A stretch of 64,000 nucleotides of DNA, taken from contig JAMXBD010001452.1 of assembly GCA_024138025.1 (NCBI GenBank), positions 1 to 64,000 of the forward strand. Reading direction: 5' to 3'. This document shows, one piece after another, positions 22,200 to 33,779 of the stretch (position 1 is the stretch's first letter; the number at the start of each line of letters is the position of its first letter). A program made the translations under genes and the position numbers. The notes under the pieces were generated by a model. The model saw only the letters and a program-made list of their open reading frames with translations. It was not told the origin of the DNA and made no database searches. The DNA is from Combretum micranthum (Eukaryota > Streptophyta > Magnoliopsida > Myrtales > Combretaceae).

Positions 22200-24437
22200 A
22201 GACAGTTATACACTAACTTAAAACTATGACATAAAACAAACCCTCAATATCTTTCAAAATTACACACAAAGGTAAATACAGACCCACAAGACATTGTGTA
22301 CACTCCAATAACAAAGGACTCCAAGAAAGAAGGATACTGACACCAATTTTTTTTGGACAACTAATGCTACACACATTATTACACCCACTAAGAAAGAATT
22401 ACAAATTGAAGCTAAGTTTAGACTACAAAAATCTCAAAAGGACCAATTTTTTACTCCATTATGGTAGAGTGGACTCTCAAAAGGAGAAATTTTCCATTTC
22501 TTTCTCCCAATAAATAGAAGGGAAAAGATCTCACTTTCTCCTTACTACTAAAAAACCAAATATAAAAATGGCCATTCTTTGCTTCCCCAACTCCAATGAC
22601 AAAGATGAGCCACAAACAATGAAAACCTGCAGACAGAAAAACCTGAGTAAATACTTATATCTTGAAAATGGATCAGTGGCTGTAATACCAAATAAGAAGC
22701 GCTTGATTTTATATGAATCTATACTAGATGAGGGTATTGTTTCATAACAGCTCATTGCAACCAAAAAAGCCAAACAACAACATATGAAAATTTTAGGTGG
22801 ATGAAATGGAAATCATGAAATGAAAGAAGTTTATTCTGGAATATCATTGCTGCTTTCATAATATAAAGGTTTGTCATGCATCACTGCATAACCATATAGG
22901 CATTAAGTAAATAGTAGTAATAATTTCATAACAAGTTATTCTACAATCTGTCAGCAAGATTGTCCAATTTATCTTTGATAGTCAAAACGCTTATTATATT
23001 ATCTTCTATAATCATATCAAATAATGACTAGATGGTCCTGCCAATGGGATCACAAAAGTCCCGATATTAGGTTCAAGCAGTGGTATTACTTCATTGATCC
23101 AGGACTGCCTGGCTCTAAAATGTGCAACTCTCCTCCTTGATAAGATATGATTTCCATGTGTTACTCCAGCTATTTTTCATGTACAGTTACATTAACTACC
23201 GGTTTTACATTAAAAAGAAGTCCCCTCAAAGTCAAATTTGATCCCACATCACAAACACATTGCTCTTAACTAATGAGATTGACCCTGGATCATGTGGCTT
23301 TTGAAACCCACTACTTAGCTATAATCTGAAATAATGAACCTATAAAAGATTGTGCACAGATTTCAGACATAAGACTCAACATCATAGCATTCTTAGATGG
23401 AGATAAAAAAATTACTGACATTAGCTTCAGTCCTGGGTAGTGATCCCACTACCAATAGACTTGACTGGCTCTGCAAGAATCCTATATGATGCATGCAATT
23501 GGTTTTCTAAAACATGAAGTGCAACTTCAAGGATTATTTTTATTTTTAACACCAGAACAAATTGACAAGCAAACTCATGAAAAGTTGGTATATTGCAAAT
23601 GTATCCCCGTATATTTGCTTTATGTGCACTTGTGCTCTTTATCATTGAAAACGAGCACTTATATCCCTAAATTTATAAAAAATACGTTTTTGAACCCTAT
23701 TTTACCAGCAGGTAAAATAATTAAGGAAATACAAAAGGCGCTTTCTATTATTTATTAAAGGCCAAAATGGTTGTGTGGAAGGAAAAAAAATGTACTTTAC
23801 TGAAATTGGAGTCTAAACAATAAATTTCATATAAAAGGAGCTAAGTACACATACAGAAAAAAATTAAGTGTATATGCAATTTACTTTGGAAGTCTATCAC
23901 AGATAGGCGATAGCTACCATATAAGCTTATAGGGGGAAAAAAAAAAATAAAATCTTTATCCACCAGCATAATCATTGGAGATGTTCTTTGACATCAAAGT
24001 GAAGATGTTAATATATTAGAATCAATAGGTAAAATTCCAATAATTTAAAATTATTTATTAAGAATAAAAACAAAAGGGAACTTGAAGAAAACTGTAATTG
24101 CGAAAATTGGAATATCTGATTCCAAAGCATAAATCTTTAAAAGGATTAATGAGGGTATGCCTCGAAAGATATATGTTGTCCTTCTTAAGTGAGTCTACTC
24201 AAAGAAATCCCTATGATCTCAGCTTTTAGAACATTGAACTAAAAAGCAACCTGAGAGAACAGTATCACCAAATCGACATAAAAAAACACCTAATACCAAG
24301 TAACAAATATAATGATAATTGTTCATAGAAAAAACACCCACGCACCTGAGCTAGCAAGACTATCTATTCCATAGGCAAATCAATATAAAAGCTATCCAAG
24401 TCCTTTAGAAAGGAACCCCACATGGTAGACACAGACT
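22200..24437 (-). other. Probable 3'-UTR and downstream region of the PHOX-type gene
   Basis: After the stop at 24438 (minus strand) the sequence stays less AT-rich for about 90 bases. It then meets a good donor, 'gctcag|gtgcgt', at 24346/24345. A matching pyrimidine-rich acceptor, 'tttttctgtctgcag', ends at 22627, which would define a 3'-UTR intron of about 1.7 kb with a last exon near 22200-22626. This is a proposal from splice-site appearance only; polyadenylation just after 24400 is the simple alternative. Confidence 0.3.
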
Positions 24438-26732
24438 TCAAGCATGCTCCAAAGCATGATAGAGTCCAGGAATTCGTCGTCGAAATAGCGGTTCCAGCCT
24501 AAATGATGGAACCCCACTCTGCCACCTCTTCGCCTCATACATATCATTCCATGCTTGCACAATCTCATCTATTTTAAAACCTAGTCCTGGTATAACCCAT
24601 AGGATGTCAGCTTCTTTATCATCAATAATTTAAAACACATTTCAACAGTCATTGATAATGTTAAACTTAGAATTAGATTGTTTTAGTGCTAGACTCAACA
24701 TGGTCATACCTTGTATTGCAGTATTATTTGAACAGTGGTTTTTTACCATAACAGCTATATCTGTTGGTGAAGCTCCAGCATGTTCAAACTTCTCAACTGC
24801 AACCTCCAAACATTCATGCCAAACAGGTAAACCCAATTTGTACTCCACAATGGAACGCTCGTACAGCATGGTCCCCCACAGGAGATTTATCTGTGACCGT
24901 ACATTAGCAGCCCATTCAGTAGCTTCATCTGCTGTGACATCATTGAAGACTCCATCTAATCCCAGTTTTTGCAGCTGAGCTCCATCAGTCAATGATACCG
25001 AGTGTTTCTTTAACCTTTGCTCTTCTATAGTTTCCCACATTTGCATGCCCTTTTCCATGTTTTCTTCAGCTCTGTCATACAGCTGAATAATTTCAGCTGA
25101 GTCCCATGTTTCCAAGTCAACCTTGTTGCCAATTGCATAACACCAAGACAACTTTGCCTGCTCAAATTGCTGCTGCCCTAGGGCTAAATAACCTTCATAA
25201 AAATCGGGTTTGATCTTCAGAGCTTCTTCATACTTCCGACCTGCTTTCTTATACTCATCTTGTGCCCAGTCAAATGCATTTTTTATCTGCGCTAGCATAG
25301 CTTCCTCAGAAGCATCTTCTGCAAGGTAAACACCTTTCCGTGCCCTTGACATGTGAACATTTCCCCAGTTAAACAATGCTAAAGCTGCCATCTCCTGAAA
25401 CTTCTCGCCAGCTATTTCAAAAAGGCCCTGTGCTTCATCACTTGTAACAGTCTCCTCCATAGCCTCTGAATAAAGTTTCATGCCAAGTTCATGTAGATCC
25501 AGATATTCATCAGAATCTAAACCAACATAGTTCTTAAAAAGCTGTGCAAAGTGAACAATCCAATCATTGATGCAAGTTGGTTGTTTGTCTGCTTCTTTGC
25601 ATTTTACTGCATCCCCGTTCTCAGAAAATACTCCACTGTGTTTACTGTTAACATCTTGCTCATCTTTGTCTGAGAAGAAGGGATCCTGATCAGGGCTAAC
25701 TTGTACTAAGTACAGTCTAATAGAACCCTGCGATTCTGCAGATGATTCTGCCCACCTTAGTTCCTCATCAGTTGTGATTGTAACCAAATCACCTTCCTCA
25801 TCTCTGTATTTGATTAGAACTGCCCTGGAGCTTGGGAACCGCTCACGTACAACTTCCCTTACCTGCGAAAGACTGCAGTTATATGGCAACTGGGCCCATC
25901 TTATGTCCTCACCAAAAACCAATTTCACATTTCTCTTTGGCACTTCTTCCTTCACATCCATGATCTTTTCCTCTACTACCACCTTATCCTCAGCCTTCTT
26001 CTCTTCAGGTTTTTCTTTATTGTTCCTCTTAGTGGTCTTCTTGATTTTCTCTTCCACATTACTTTCAGCATCCTTCTTAGTTTCTTCCTGGGTAACCTCC
26101 TTCTCCACTTGTTGAACTTTCTTTTTCATCTTCCGTTTCTTTTCTTTCACAACTTTAGGCAATGGAGACACAATTGGGGGTTCAACATAATCTGGTGGCA
26201 GCTCAATTAATGTGTCATTCACTTGTAGTCCTTTCTTTTCAAGAGCCTCTTTCACCCTTTCTGAAATTTCCAAAGCCATAAGGTTATTTGGCTCCATATT
26301 CAGAACTGTGCTAGTATCCCGTAACGCTAAATCAAGACGATTTAATGCTTCATAGCACCTTGCCCTCTTCAACAAAGCTTTAGAATACTTGGGTGTGACT
26401 TCCAATGCCAGATTACATTCATGGATCGCACGAGGGTACTCATGCACACCCATTTGCATATAGCAGGCAGCCATGTTACTCCGGAGATAGGAAACATCAA
26501 TGTGCACTCTTGGAAGCAATTTGAGGGCTTTTTCATATTTCAACATAGCTCCTTCATAATCCCTCTTTTGAAACAAACGGTTCCCTTCCTCCTTCAATTC
26601 CTGAGACATCGCAATAAAAACAGCCGTGTCCTTATCATATGCCCTCGGACTGCTAGCACCTCTACTTTGCCTAACAGCTTCATCCCCCAATTTGCCTACA
26701 GGTTGCTTCTTCTTTCCAGCCTGCTTCCCCAT
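24438..26732 (-). CDS. PHOX3: PHOX-family TPR-PB1 protein, two coding exons
   Basis: Exons 26732-24710 and 24586-24438 encode 723 residues. Three TPR motifs occupy about residues 43-155 ([54 protein letters not shown]). A Lys/Glu-rich linker spans 193-265. A PB1 domain spans about 267-346, with Lys270 and an acidic OPCA-like loop '[17 protein letters not shown]'. A long helical C-terminal half follows. Arabidopsis PHOX1-4 (PHOX2 is CLMP1) share this layout; their TPR domains are thought to bind HSP70/HSP90 tails. '[10 protein letters not shown]' and 'SPDQDPFF' look closest to PHOX3, while the C-terminus resembles PHOX1/PHOX4, so the exact paralogue is uncertain. The true start is ATG 26732; a GTG precedes it in frame. 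Exon 2 supplies [13 protein letters not shown]...RLEPLFRRR and a TGA stop. Confidence 0.95.
24587..24709 (-). other. Intron of the PHOX-type gene
   Basis: On the minus strand the donor is 'caatacaag|gtatga' (exon ends 24710) and the acceptor is 'ttataccag|gactag' (exon resumes 24586), giving a 123-base phase-1 intron. Splicing turns the read-through tail after 'NNTAIQ' into the conserved family ending that begins [13 protein letters not shown]. The intron is AT-rich, as expected in plants. Confidence 0.9.
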
Positions 26733-27600
26733 CACAAGAAGAGTTCCAGACTAGAGTAAACCCTGAACCTGGCTCACCTAACCAGCTTTATTCCAATAAG
26801 CTCTTAAGACTATACAACTTGAATTGCCGAAATAAGCTCCCGGCAATTCTAAGATAACCGATCTATAGATATGCGGCAGGATCTCAAGAAACCCTCCAAA
26901 CTACAACGATAGATATCAAAAGACCCCCAAAACCTTGTATTTTCCACCAAATTCACTTCAGACACAAAGCATAAATCAATCCATGGATACAAAATCAACC
27001 CGAGGCACTGTTACATCATATTTCAGAACTCAATCCAACAGGAACAACAAACAACACAGAGACCTTTAACAGAGAAAACCTCTATTATAAATAGTTTGTA
27101 CAAAAACAACTTACAACGTACTTATTCCACCTAAAAGTTCCAATCTTTGACCAAATATAAACCCAAATCAATAAACCCACTATTACGCTTACAAACACAA
27201 ACTAAACATAAAAACAAAGCCTCTCCAAAGATTGGGATTGTACCTTAATAATACCCAATAATCTCAGGACCCAATTCAGAGAGATATATAATTACAAAGA
27301 CCCTTCGTTTACCTATTCAAAAAAAGCACCTTACTGTGAAGGAAGTTTCTATTTTTATGAGGATTGGGAGGTAAAATACTTAGCTGGGAAGTAATTCTAT
27401 TGCTAAAGCTGCAGGCTTTTTCCAGAAAAATCGTGAGAGCGATTGCGGAGAGAATTCTTGGGAATTTTTGCTGAGAGGGAGAGAGAGACAAATGGGATTT
27501 TGGTTTACGTTCGTCTTTTGTATTGCTCAAGATTGATTTTTTTACGGCTAACGTAAGCGCCACAAAAAGCAGAGTAAAACAATAAATACCTGTCCCCTCG
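26733..27600 (-). promoter_or_regulatory. 5'-UTR, leader intron and core promoter of the PHOX-type gene
   Basis: On the minus strand a leader exon probably ends at 'gaatag|gtaaac' (27313/27312). A leader intron of about 550 bases would end at 'ttactctag' (26751) or 'ggttcag' (26763), just before the ATG. A TATA-like 'tatttatt' at 27589-27582 would set transcription start near 27555. The leader contains GA-rich stretches (27476-27490 on the opposite strand). All of this is inferred from signals. Confidence 0.45.
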
Positions 27601-30600
27601 TTTTTTTTTTTTTTTTTTCGTGATATGTTTTTCGTCTCTTTTAATTCTCTAGTTGTATACGGTCAAATGACTGATCAGAGCCCGTCATGGTCTCTCTCTC
27701 TTCAAAGTGTTTAAATTTTAATGGTAACGTTGCTTAGTCTCAAGTCCAATGTTTTGGCTTATAAACCCGTATTCAATCCAATCCACACTCTTCTACTGGT
27801 TAAAACATTAACAGGAACTTTAATGCTATGTAAAAATTTACATGCAATCTACCCTCAGCTTATTAACCTAAAATACCAGTGATAAGACTTTTTTATTGGA
27901 ACTTACATATGAATCTACTATGCGCAAGTTGTGTTTATGGTTTGGTTTGGTTTGATTTTGTTTGAAGACCAAATTGAATCAAATTTCATTTAAAATATTT
28001 TGATTATTTTTATATTTTATGAGATTTGTGAATCATGTTGTTTATCTCTTTCATTTTGTATTTAAAAAAATGGAAAAGGGAAAAAACAACTTAAAAATTA
28101 ATATCATTTGTATTCACTTTCTTTATCCCATCAGTTTTTTCTGGTTCATATGTAAAAATATATATTTTTTATTCTTTTCCTTGACATAAAAGGGATAAAA
28201 GGGGGGAGGGGGAGGGGGCGATGGGGTGGATCTTATGAATGTAATTGATATGGTTGTAAAGAGTTCCAAGAGAGGAGAAACAAAGAGAAAAAACAAGTTG
28301 GAGGGTTTGAGAATTATGAGGAAAAAAAAGAGAGAGATTGAAAGTGTAAATGAGGATTTGTTATTCAAAAGCTTCAAAGAAAGAGGTTGCAAAAATTTCT
28401 ACAAAGGTTAATGTAAGAGTATTTGTGTTCCAATGAATCAAGAATTGTAAACAATACAAAATATTATCTCTTTTGGCATTATCCATTAAGAGAAGATGAA
28501 AAACAAACCTAAGCAAGCTACTAAAAGGAGGATCGACCAAAGAGATTCCAAAGAAAAGGTCGACATAGTGGACCAACCTAAGCCAATTAGGTTCAACGAC
28601 TAGTTAGCAAGGCCAAGCTTAGGTTTAGTACTCATTTGAACCCAAAATTCTTGCCACTAACATTCGTCTAGGGGTAGCTTAGGTGACATGGGAGGTAAAT
28701 CATTGGGTAAGGTCCACCATTAAGTTAGGTTCATAACTTGGTTAATGGATATGATTATATTAAACTAGATTCAAGTTTATGGATAAATTATGGAAATATG
28801 TGTAGGTTAATATTATAGAAAGAAGAAGTAATTCTCAATGAAGTAAAAAATGGCAGTTACACAATATGGTAATTTGGTGAATCATGTGATAATAATCTTG
28901 TAAAGATGAATGGTTAATTTCTATTTATAAAAATTGAATTAAACATTGATTAAGATATAAGAAAATAAAAAAATTTAAAATAGAAAAAAAGGAAATTTTT
29001 TATTTTAAAAGACCTCTTTGTTATTTATAGAATCATCATGAGGTATTTTCAATTTTCTTTTTTATGGCTGACTTTCTTTTTCTTCTTCTTTTTTTCTTTA
29101 TATTTTTTTTTTCTTTTATCTCAAATGAAAAAACCACAAAACAACGGCTGAAGACAAATAGGTGTAGCCGAGTGGACCCCACGTTCCGTAAATTACAATC
29201 CAAGTTCTTTGGATCGTGTTCCAAGGCCAGGATGACTAATGCCACAGCCACTTGCTCTTGCTCCTTTTTTGTGGTGGTTGGGTTGATTTCCACTTTGGCT
29301 GTTTTCTTAATTCCACGGAGCCTTAGTGGCATGGATGTCTTGGGTGGGAGCTATGTCCAAAAATATACAATAAGCATATTAATTATAAGCACCAACAATT
29401 TTTTGATCACTTCATTAAATAAATAAAAATATAAAAAAATTATTATTGATGAATAAAATAGAACTTTAAAAAAATTATTTAAATTGAGATATTTTAGAAA
29501 AAAAAAGTGATAATTTCAATATTAAATTATGATTCATATGTTTGAGAAATGGATTACTATTTAATATTTTTTGTAATAGGAAGATCCTATAATAATAGAT
29601 TATAATTAAAGCAAAATGAAGGAAGGGTTAGTGCTTTAAAATGTTTTAGTAAAATCTCAAATGGGAATACATTTTTTTCCCAATATATCACAGTACACAT
29701 TTAATCGTCGAAAAGAAAACATTTTAACAAATAAAGAAATCCTAAAAATGGTGGGAAATATTACACATTTGTCCTTAAAGGCACAGGCCTGAGCCGGCTT
29801 GGTTAATTCACTTTATTTTCAAACCTTTAACCGACTATATAAATTTTAAAACGTTTTTTACTCTTTTCATCTTAATCCTCAATATTTTCAATTTTTCAAG
29901 CCCCTTTATTTGTTGTCTATTCTTGCCACATGTTAAACTTTTATTGGTTCACAATAATTAATCTTTTATACATAATAATGTTAATTTTACTAAATTTCAA
30001 GTATAATAAAAATTATAATAAAAGTATTAAAAAATTGATAAAATAAAATAAAATAAAATTTTCTTTTAATGTTTAAGTGAATGTGCGACTATGGATTTTC
30101 TTTCTCTTTTGTATTGTCGTTGCCATCTATTTTTCCTTTTCATCCGGTAGGCCTATACAGCATTCGAAGGAATTGGAGATCAAAATTCCCATTGATTTTA
30201 AATGCATTTCGAAGACTTTGTATTTAGAATATTTAATTACTTTGGTGAATAACAAGAACAGCTTATTGAAAGACTCCCTTCAAACAAGAAAAAACAAATA
30301 GTCAAACATTAAGTCCTGCAAGAGAATGATAAACAAATTAATATTAAGGTTGTTTGGCCTTGGAAGCAACAACTAACAACGGAACAACACATAATTTTTT
30401 TTAAGAATTTTGGGAATAGGACTTTCAGACTTTTTTTTTGGTAGCTGTTCATCCACAATATACAGGTTGTAAGATTCCTTTCCTTTCAAAGATAAAGAAA
30501 TGAAAAGAATATATAATAATATCAGTTAGTACCAGACTAGTAGCCCCATATTTAAAGGTTGTTGGTGGTTATCTTTAACAAAATCAATTGGAATCCAATA

Positions 30601-30760
30601 TTAGAATTGCAATGATACATACACAACTGGAGAAAACCAAAGAAGAAATTAATGTAATCATTTAAACTATATCATTATGTACTTTTTGTTGAGAAGTACA
30701 AATAATTGCATCAAAAGCCCTGAGATTCCGACAGCCAACTCCAAATATTAGGTTAAGGGA
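27601..30760. other. AT-rich intergenic DNA, no gene recognised
   Basis: A poly-T run at 27601-27618 lies just upstream of the PHOX-type promoter. A G-rich motif at 28201-28229 is listed separately. The interval 29140-29350 is less AT-rich, with a 120-codon plus-strand ORF (29064-29426) lacking a known domain. A TATATAAA lies at about 29836, but no convincing gene follows it. Confidence 0.4.
28201..28229 (+). other. Potential G-quadruplex motif
   Basis: Four G-runs of six, five, five and four bases are separated by A, A and CGAT, with a further GG. This matches the canonical G3+N1-7 pattern on the plus strand and sits alone in AT-rich intergenic DNA about 600 bases upstream of the PHOX-type gene. 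Confidence 0.7.
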
Positions 30761-30779
30761 CATGGACAGGATTTAAAAA

Positions 30780-30990
30780 AGAGTTCAAACATAGGTGTGT
30801 TTTTTATTTATATATATATTTATATCGAAATGATATGTATAAATATATTTTATTTGTATTTATTTTTTTATCTTTTCATGAAAACTATTAAATTTTTTTT
30901 ATCCGTATCTATTTTTAATAAATAATTTGTTATAAAAAAGTTTAAAAAAAGTGTCTGTATTTGTTAGAAAAATCTAGCCAAACAAATCCA
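30780..30990 (-). mobile_element. MITE-like element, inverted copy of 50711-50941
   Basis: Reversed and complemented, this block starts GGATTTGTTTGGCTAG and contains 'cagacactttttttaaac' and 'tttatacatatcattt'. These match, in order, GGTCTGTTTGTTTTGGC, 'tagacactttttcaaac' and 'tttacacatatcattt' in the other copy. It is non-coding. Ends are approximate. Confidence 0.55.
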
Positions 30991-31390
30991 TAGAATTGTT
31001 AAATAAAATAAGCTAAAAATAAATTTATAATTCGTTAAATATTAATAATTATTATTATGTTGTTTGACTACACTTAAAAATATATAGGAGATAAATTAAG
31101 ATTCTATCCAAAATATCGACATATCCTCACATAAAGCATAAACTGATTTTAATTAAGAGTGTTTTTGGATGGATAGAGATTTATGTTAAAAGAAGAAATA
31201 GTTATTCCTTAACCCTATAAAAAAAATTATAATTCTTTATTTGATAGATGAGCTACAAGTAATAATTATTAAATAGGTTCAATTAAAATAAAACTGGGAA
31301 GACACATTTTACCAATAAAATTGACATATAGATGCATAAATATATTTAGCATTTCTTATAAATAGTATTGATAAATTTAAATTGACCCAG
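30991..31390. other. AT-rich spacer, nothing recognised
   Basis: No ORF or repeat boundary seen. Confidence 0.4.
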
Positions 31391-31466
31391 TTTAATTTAA
31401 TTGTGATTTAACCTTCGATTTCATCCGGTTTGATTTAATTGTGATTTAACCTTCGATTTTATCTGG
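31391..31466 (+). repeat. 38-bp tandem duplication
   Basis: Two adjacent 38-base units (31391-31428 and 31429-31466) share 'atttaattgtgatttaacct' and differ at only three or four positions. Confidence 0.8.
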
Positions 31467-33724
31467 TTTTATCTATCGGCTATCTAGCATATCGAGTTAA
31501 ACTTCAGGATCTAATCTGACAACATTGGTTATAATTATTTTTTTTTCTTTTACAGAAATCATAGCTTGATTGGCGGTTTTAAGATGGGATTTGGTCAAAA
31601 CTACATACCATCGTTTTATCCCAGTACATGGGACCTTTTAAAGTGTCTGCCACCAACAACTATGTACATTATCCACCACCAACACCAAACCACCGCGAAC
31701 CCTACATTTGCATGTGAACAGAGTAACGGACTATGGCGGGCCCAGGGTCAATCAACCGCCATAAGAGTTGGGGCGGTTTAAGAACACCGTCCCGTTTGAG
31801 GAAAGAAAAATTAAAAGTAGGTTCATGTCCTCATTTCTACGTCTCCGCAGAGCTCTCCTTGTCGTCACATTCACGTGTTGCTATTGTTCAAACCACAGGT
31901 GCCGCTAGTTTCTTGTTTTAAATGAGGTATTTTGAGGGACAAAAAAAGAATTAATTTATTATTTGGAGGTTTATTTCTATACTTTTTTTTGTGTAATAAA
32001 AATTTATTATGAAATCATTGATCAACTAAATACAATAATAATTCTTTATAAACAATATTTCTATAATGAAATTGCTGTTACAATTGGTTCTTAACACTAA
32101 CTTTAAAGATAACAAGTGTAAATGCACATGGAGTAAATATAAAATGGTATATTTAAAATTCACACAAAAACTTATGTTTACTTGGTAGCTTACATATTTT
32201 GGTAAGAAGGGTGAATACACATGAACCAAATATAAAGAGTTCTTTTTTAAGTAAATGGATAGATATATGCAACTAAATCAATTCACTTTAAAATTAAAAA
32301 TTTAAGGAAACAATGCAAATAACATTGCTAATTTTCAAGCATGGTGCTAATATATCCTTGAACTTTCAATTATTATAGGTTATTTATCTAAACTTTGATA
32401 AATTGGCAAATATCACCTTAAAGTTTAACAAGACCACCCTTAAACTTTGACCTTGGTGCAAAAATAACCTGCTCAAACTTATGAAAGTGTACTTTAACAC
32501 TATTTAAACTTTGATACTAATAGGATTTCATTGAATTAAAAATCAATTCCTTTATATCAGTAGTATATCAAACTTTAGGAAGATTGGTTGTACATTTAAA
32601 AGTTCTGAGGTACATTCATATTTAGGATAAAATTTGAGAATTAAAATTGGTTCCTTATATATTTGAAAAGGTTTTTTTTTTTTAATAAGAGAAGATAAAT
32701 TTACAATAGTCACTGACGACTATCTATTTTTCTAATTGAATTTTGAATTTTTTTTTTCCAATTGATTACTTAATGTTTTTCTAACTCTTACAAATAATTA
32801 CTCTTGTTAACTCAATCAACTTTTTAATGTTGAGGATTTAGATAAAATAGAAAAAGTTAAGGACACAAATAGAAGTTGGTTATATTAATGTCTAAATTTA
32901 TATCCATTTTTTGAAAAATGACATAAAAGGAAGTTTTATACTTCATTTGGTTCACAATCAAACTAGAAAGGAATAACATTTTTTTTTATTTTATTATTGG
33001 AGCTATTTTCAAAAGATAAAAATTGCACTTCATAAAAAATAACAATTATTTTAGCGAAGAGAAGAATAAGAATCGCTTATGATTTTGCATTGTATGAAAT
33101 ACATGTTAATGTCATAAATGGTATCTGAAATTTGATATAATATGCAATTAGTTTGATACATGAATTTTGAAATCGATCAATTTAATACCTTAACTTTGAA
33201 ATTAACAAATTTAGTGTCTTAAACAACTTTTCATGCATGTCAATAGTAACCTTGTTAAATTTTTTTATGTATAAAATTTATCAATTTCAAATTTTAAATA
33301 CCTAATTGCATATTTAGCTAAAATACATGTACTATTCGTGATATTTTCACAATAAATATTTTTTATAATAGAATTTTTTTACAAACCAAATGACAGAATA
33401 ATTATTCTTCGTTATTAAAAGCGGAATTGCAATATCAAAGAAGGAAGGAAAAGGAAAAAATATTTGAGGGGTGTATATAACAAAGGCAACCTTTCTATGT
33501 AATTTGGATTATTTTATTTTTTGGTTCATTTATGTAATTTGTATTTTAAGTTGCCAAATTTTTATAGCAAGTATTCGAATTCAACTGCTTTGGTTATTTC
33601 GCGGATTACCTCTGTCTTCGTTCCCCTTTTTGCCACACGGATTATCTTCAGCCTTTATATTTTTCGATAATTTTACTATTGCTACTCAAAATAACAAATT
33701 ATTACTAAAGAACTCACGGGTTTC
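31467..33724. other. Intergenic DNA with degenerate MITE-like sequence
   Basis: 31560-31920 is noticeably less AT-rich, with two overlapping short ORFs that have no domain; it could be an old exon or single-copy regulatory DNA. 32330-32640 has repeated 'aactttgata' phrases in the style of the MITE family. The rest is AT-rich. Confidence 0.35.
33105..33352. mobile_element. Diverged copy of the 9135 MITE family
   Basis: Starts TTAATGTCATAAATGGTATC and ends 'actattcgtgatattttcac'. The internal phrases 'gaaatcgatcaatttaatac' and 'ctaattgcatattta' follow the order seen in 9135-9439. Target duplication is not clear. Confidence 0.6.
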
Positions 33725-33779
33725 CTAGGATGCCAAAACCTTGTATGGTTCCTCTCTCTCTATTTGATCGGCATCCTAG
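33725..33779. other. Inverted repeat with 10-bp perfect stem
   Basis: CTAGGATGCC at 33725-33734 pairs with GGCATCCTAG at 33770-33779 across a 35-base loop. It could be a hairpin in a transcript or chance. Confidence 0.4.

Noticed and set aside
24652..26759. Plus-strand ORFs of 108-113 codons across the PHOX-type gene
   Set aside because: Antisense shadows of a well supported coding exon; no domains.
28123..28576. Short ORFs on both strands near the G-rich tract
   Set aside because: Low-complexity hydrophobic or Lys-rich translations without a domain or conserved start.
29036..29426. Opposed ORFs of 98 and 120 codons
   Set aside because: The region is less AT-rich than its surroundings, but neither frame shows a domain, and each is the shadow of the other.
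30077..30301. 75-codon plus-strand ORF with a hydrophobic N-terminus
   Set aside because: It begins at GTG with no in-frame ATG near the start, so it is not a credible eukaryotic coding start; no family recognised.
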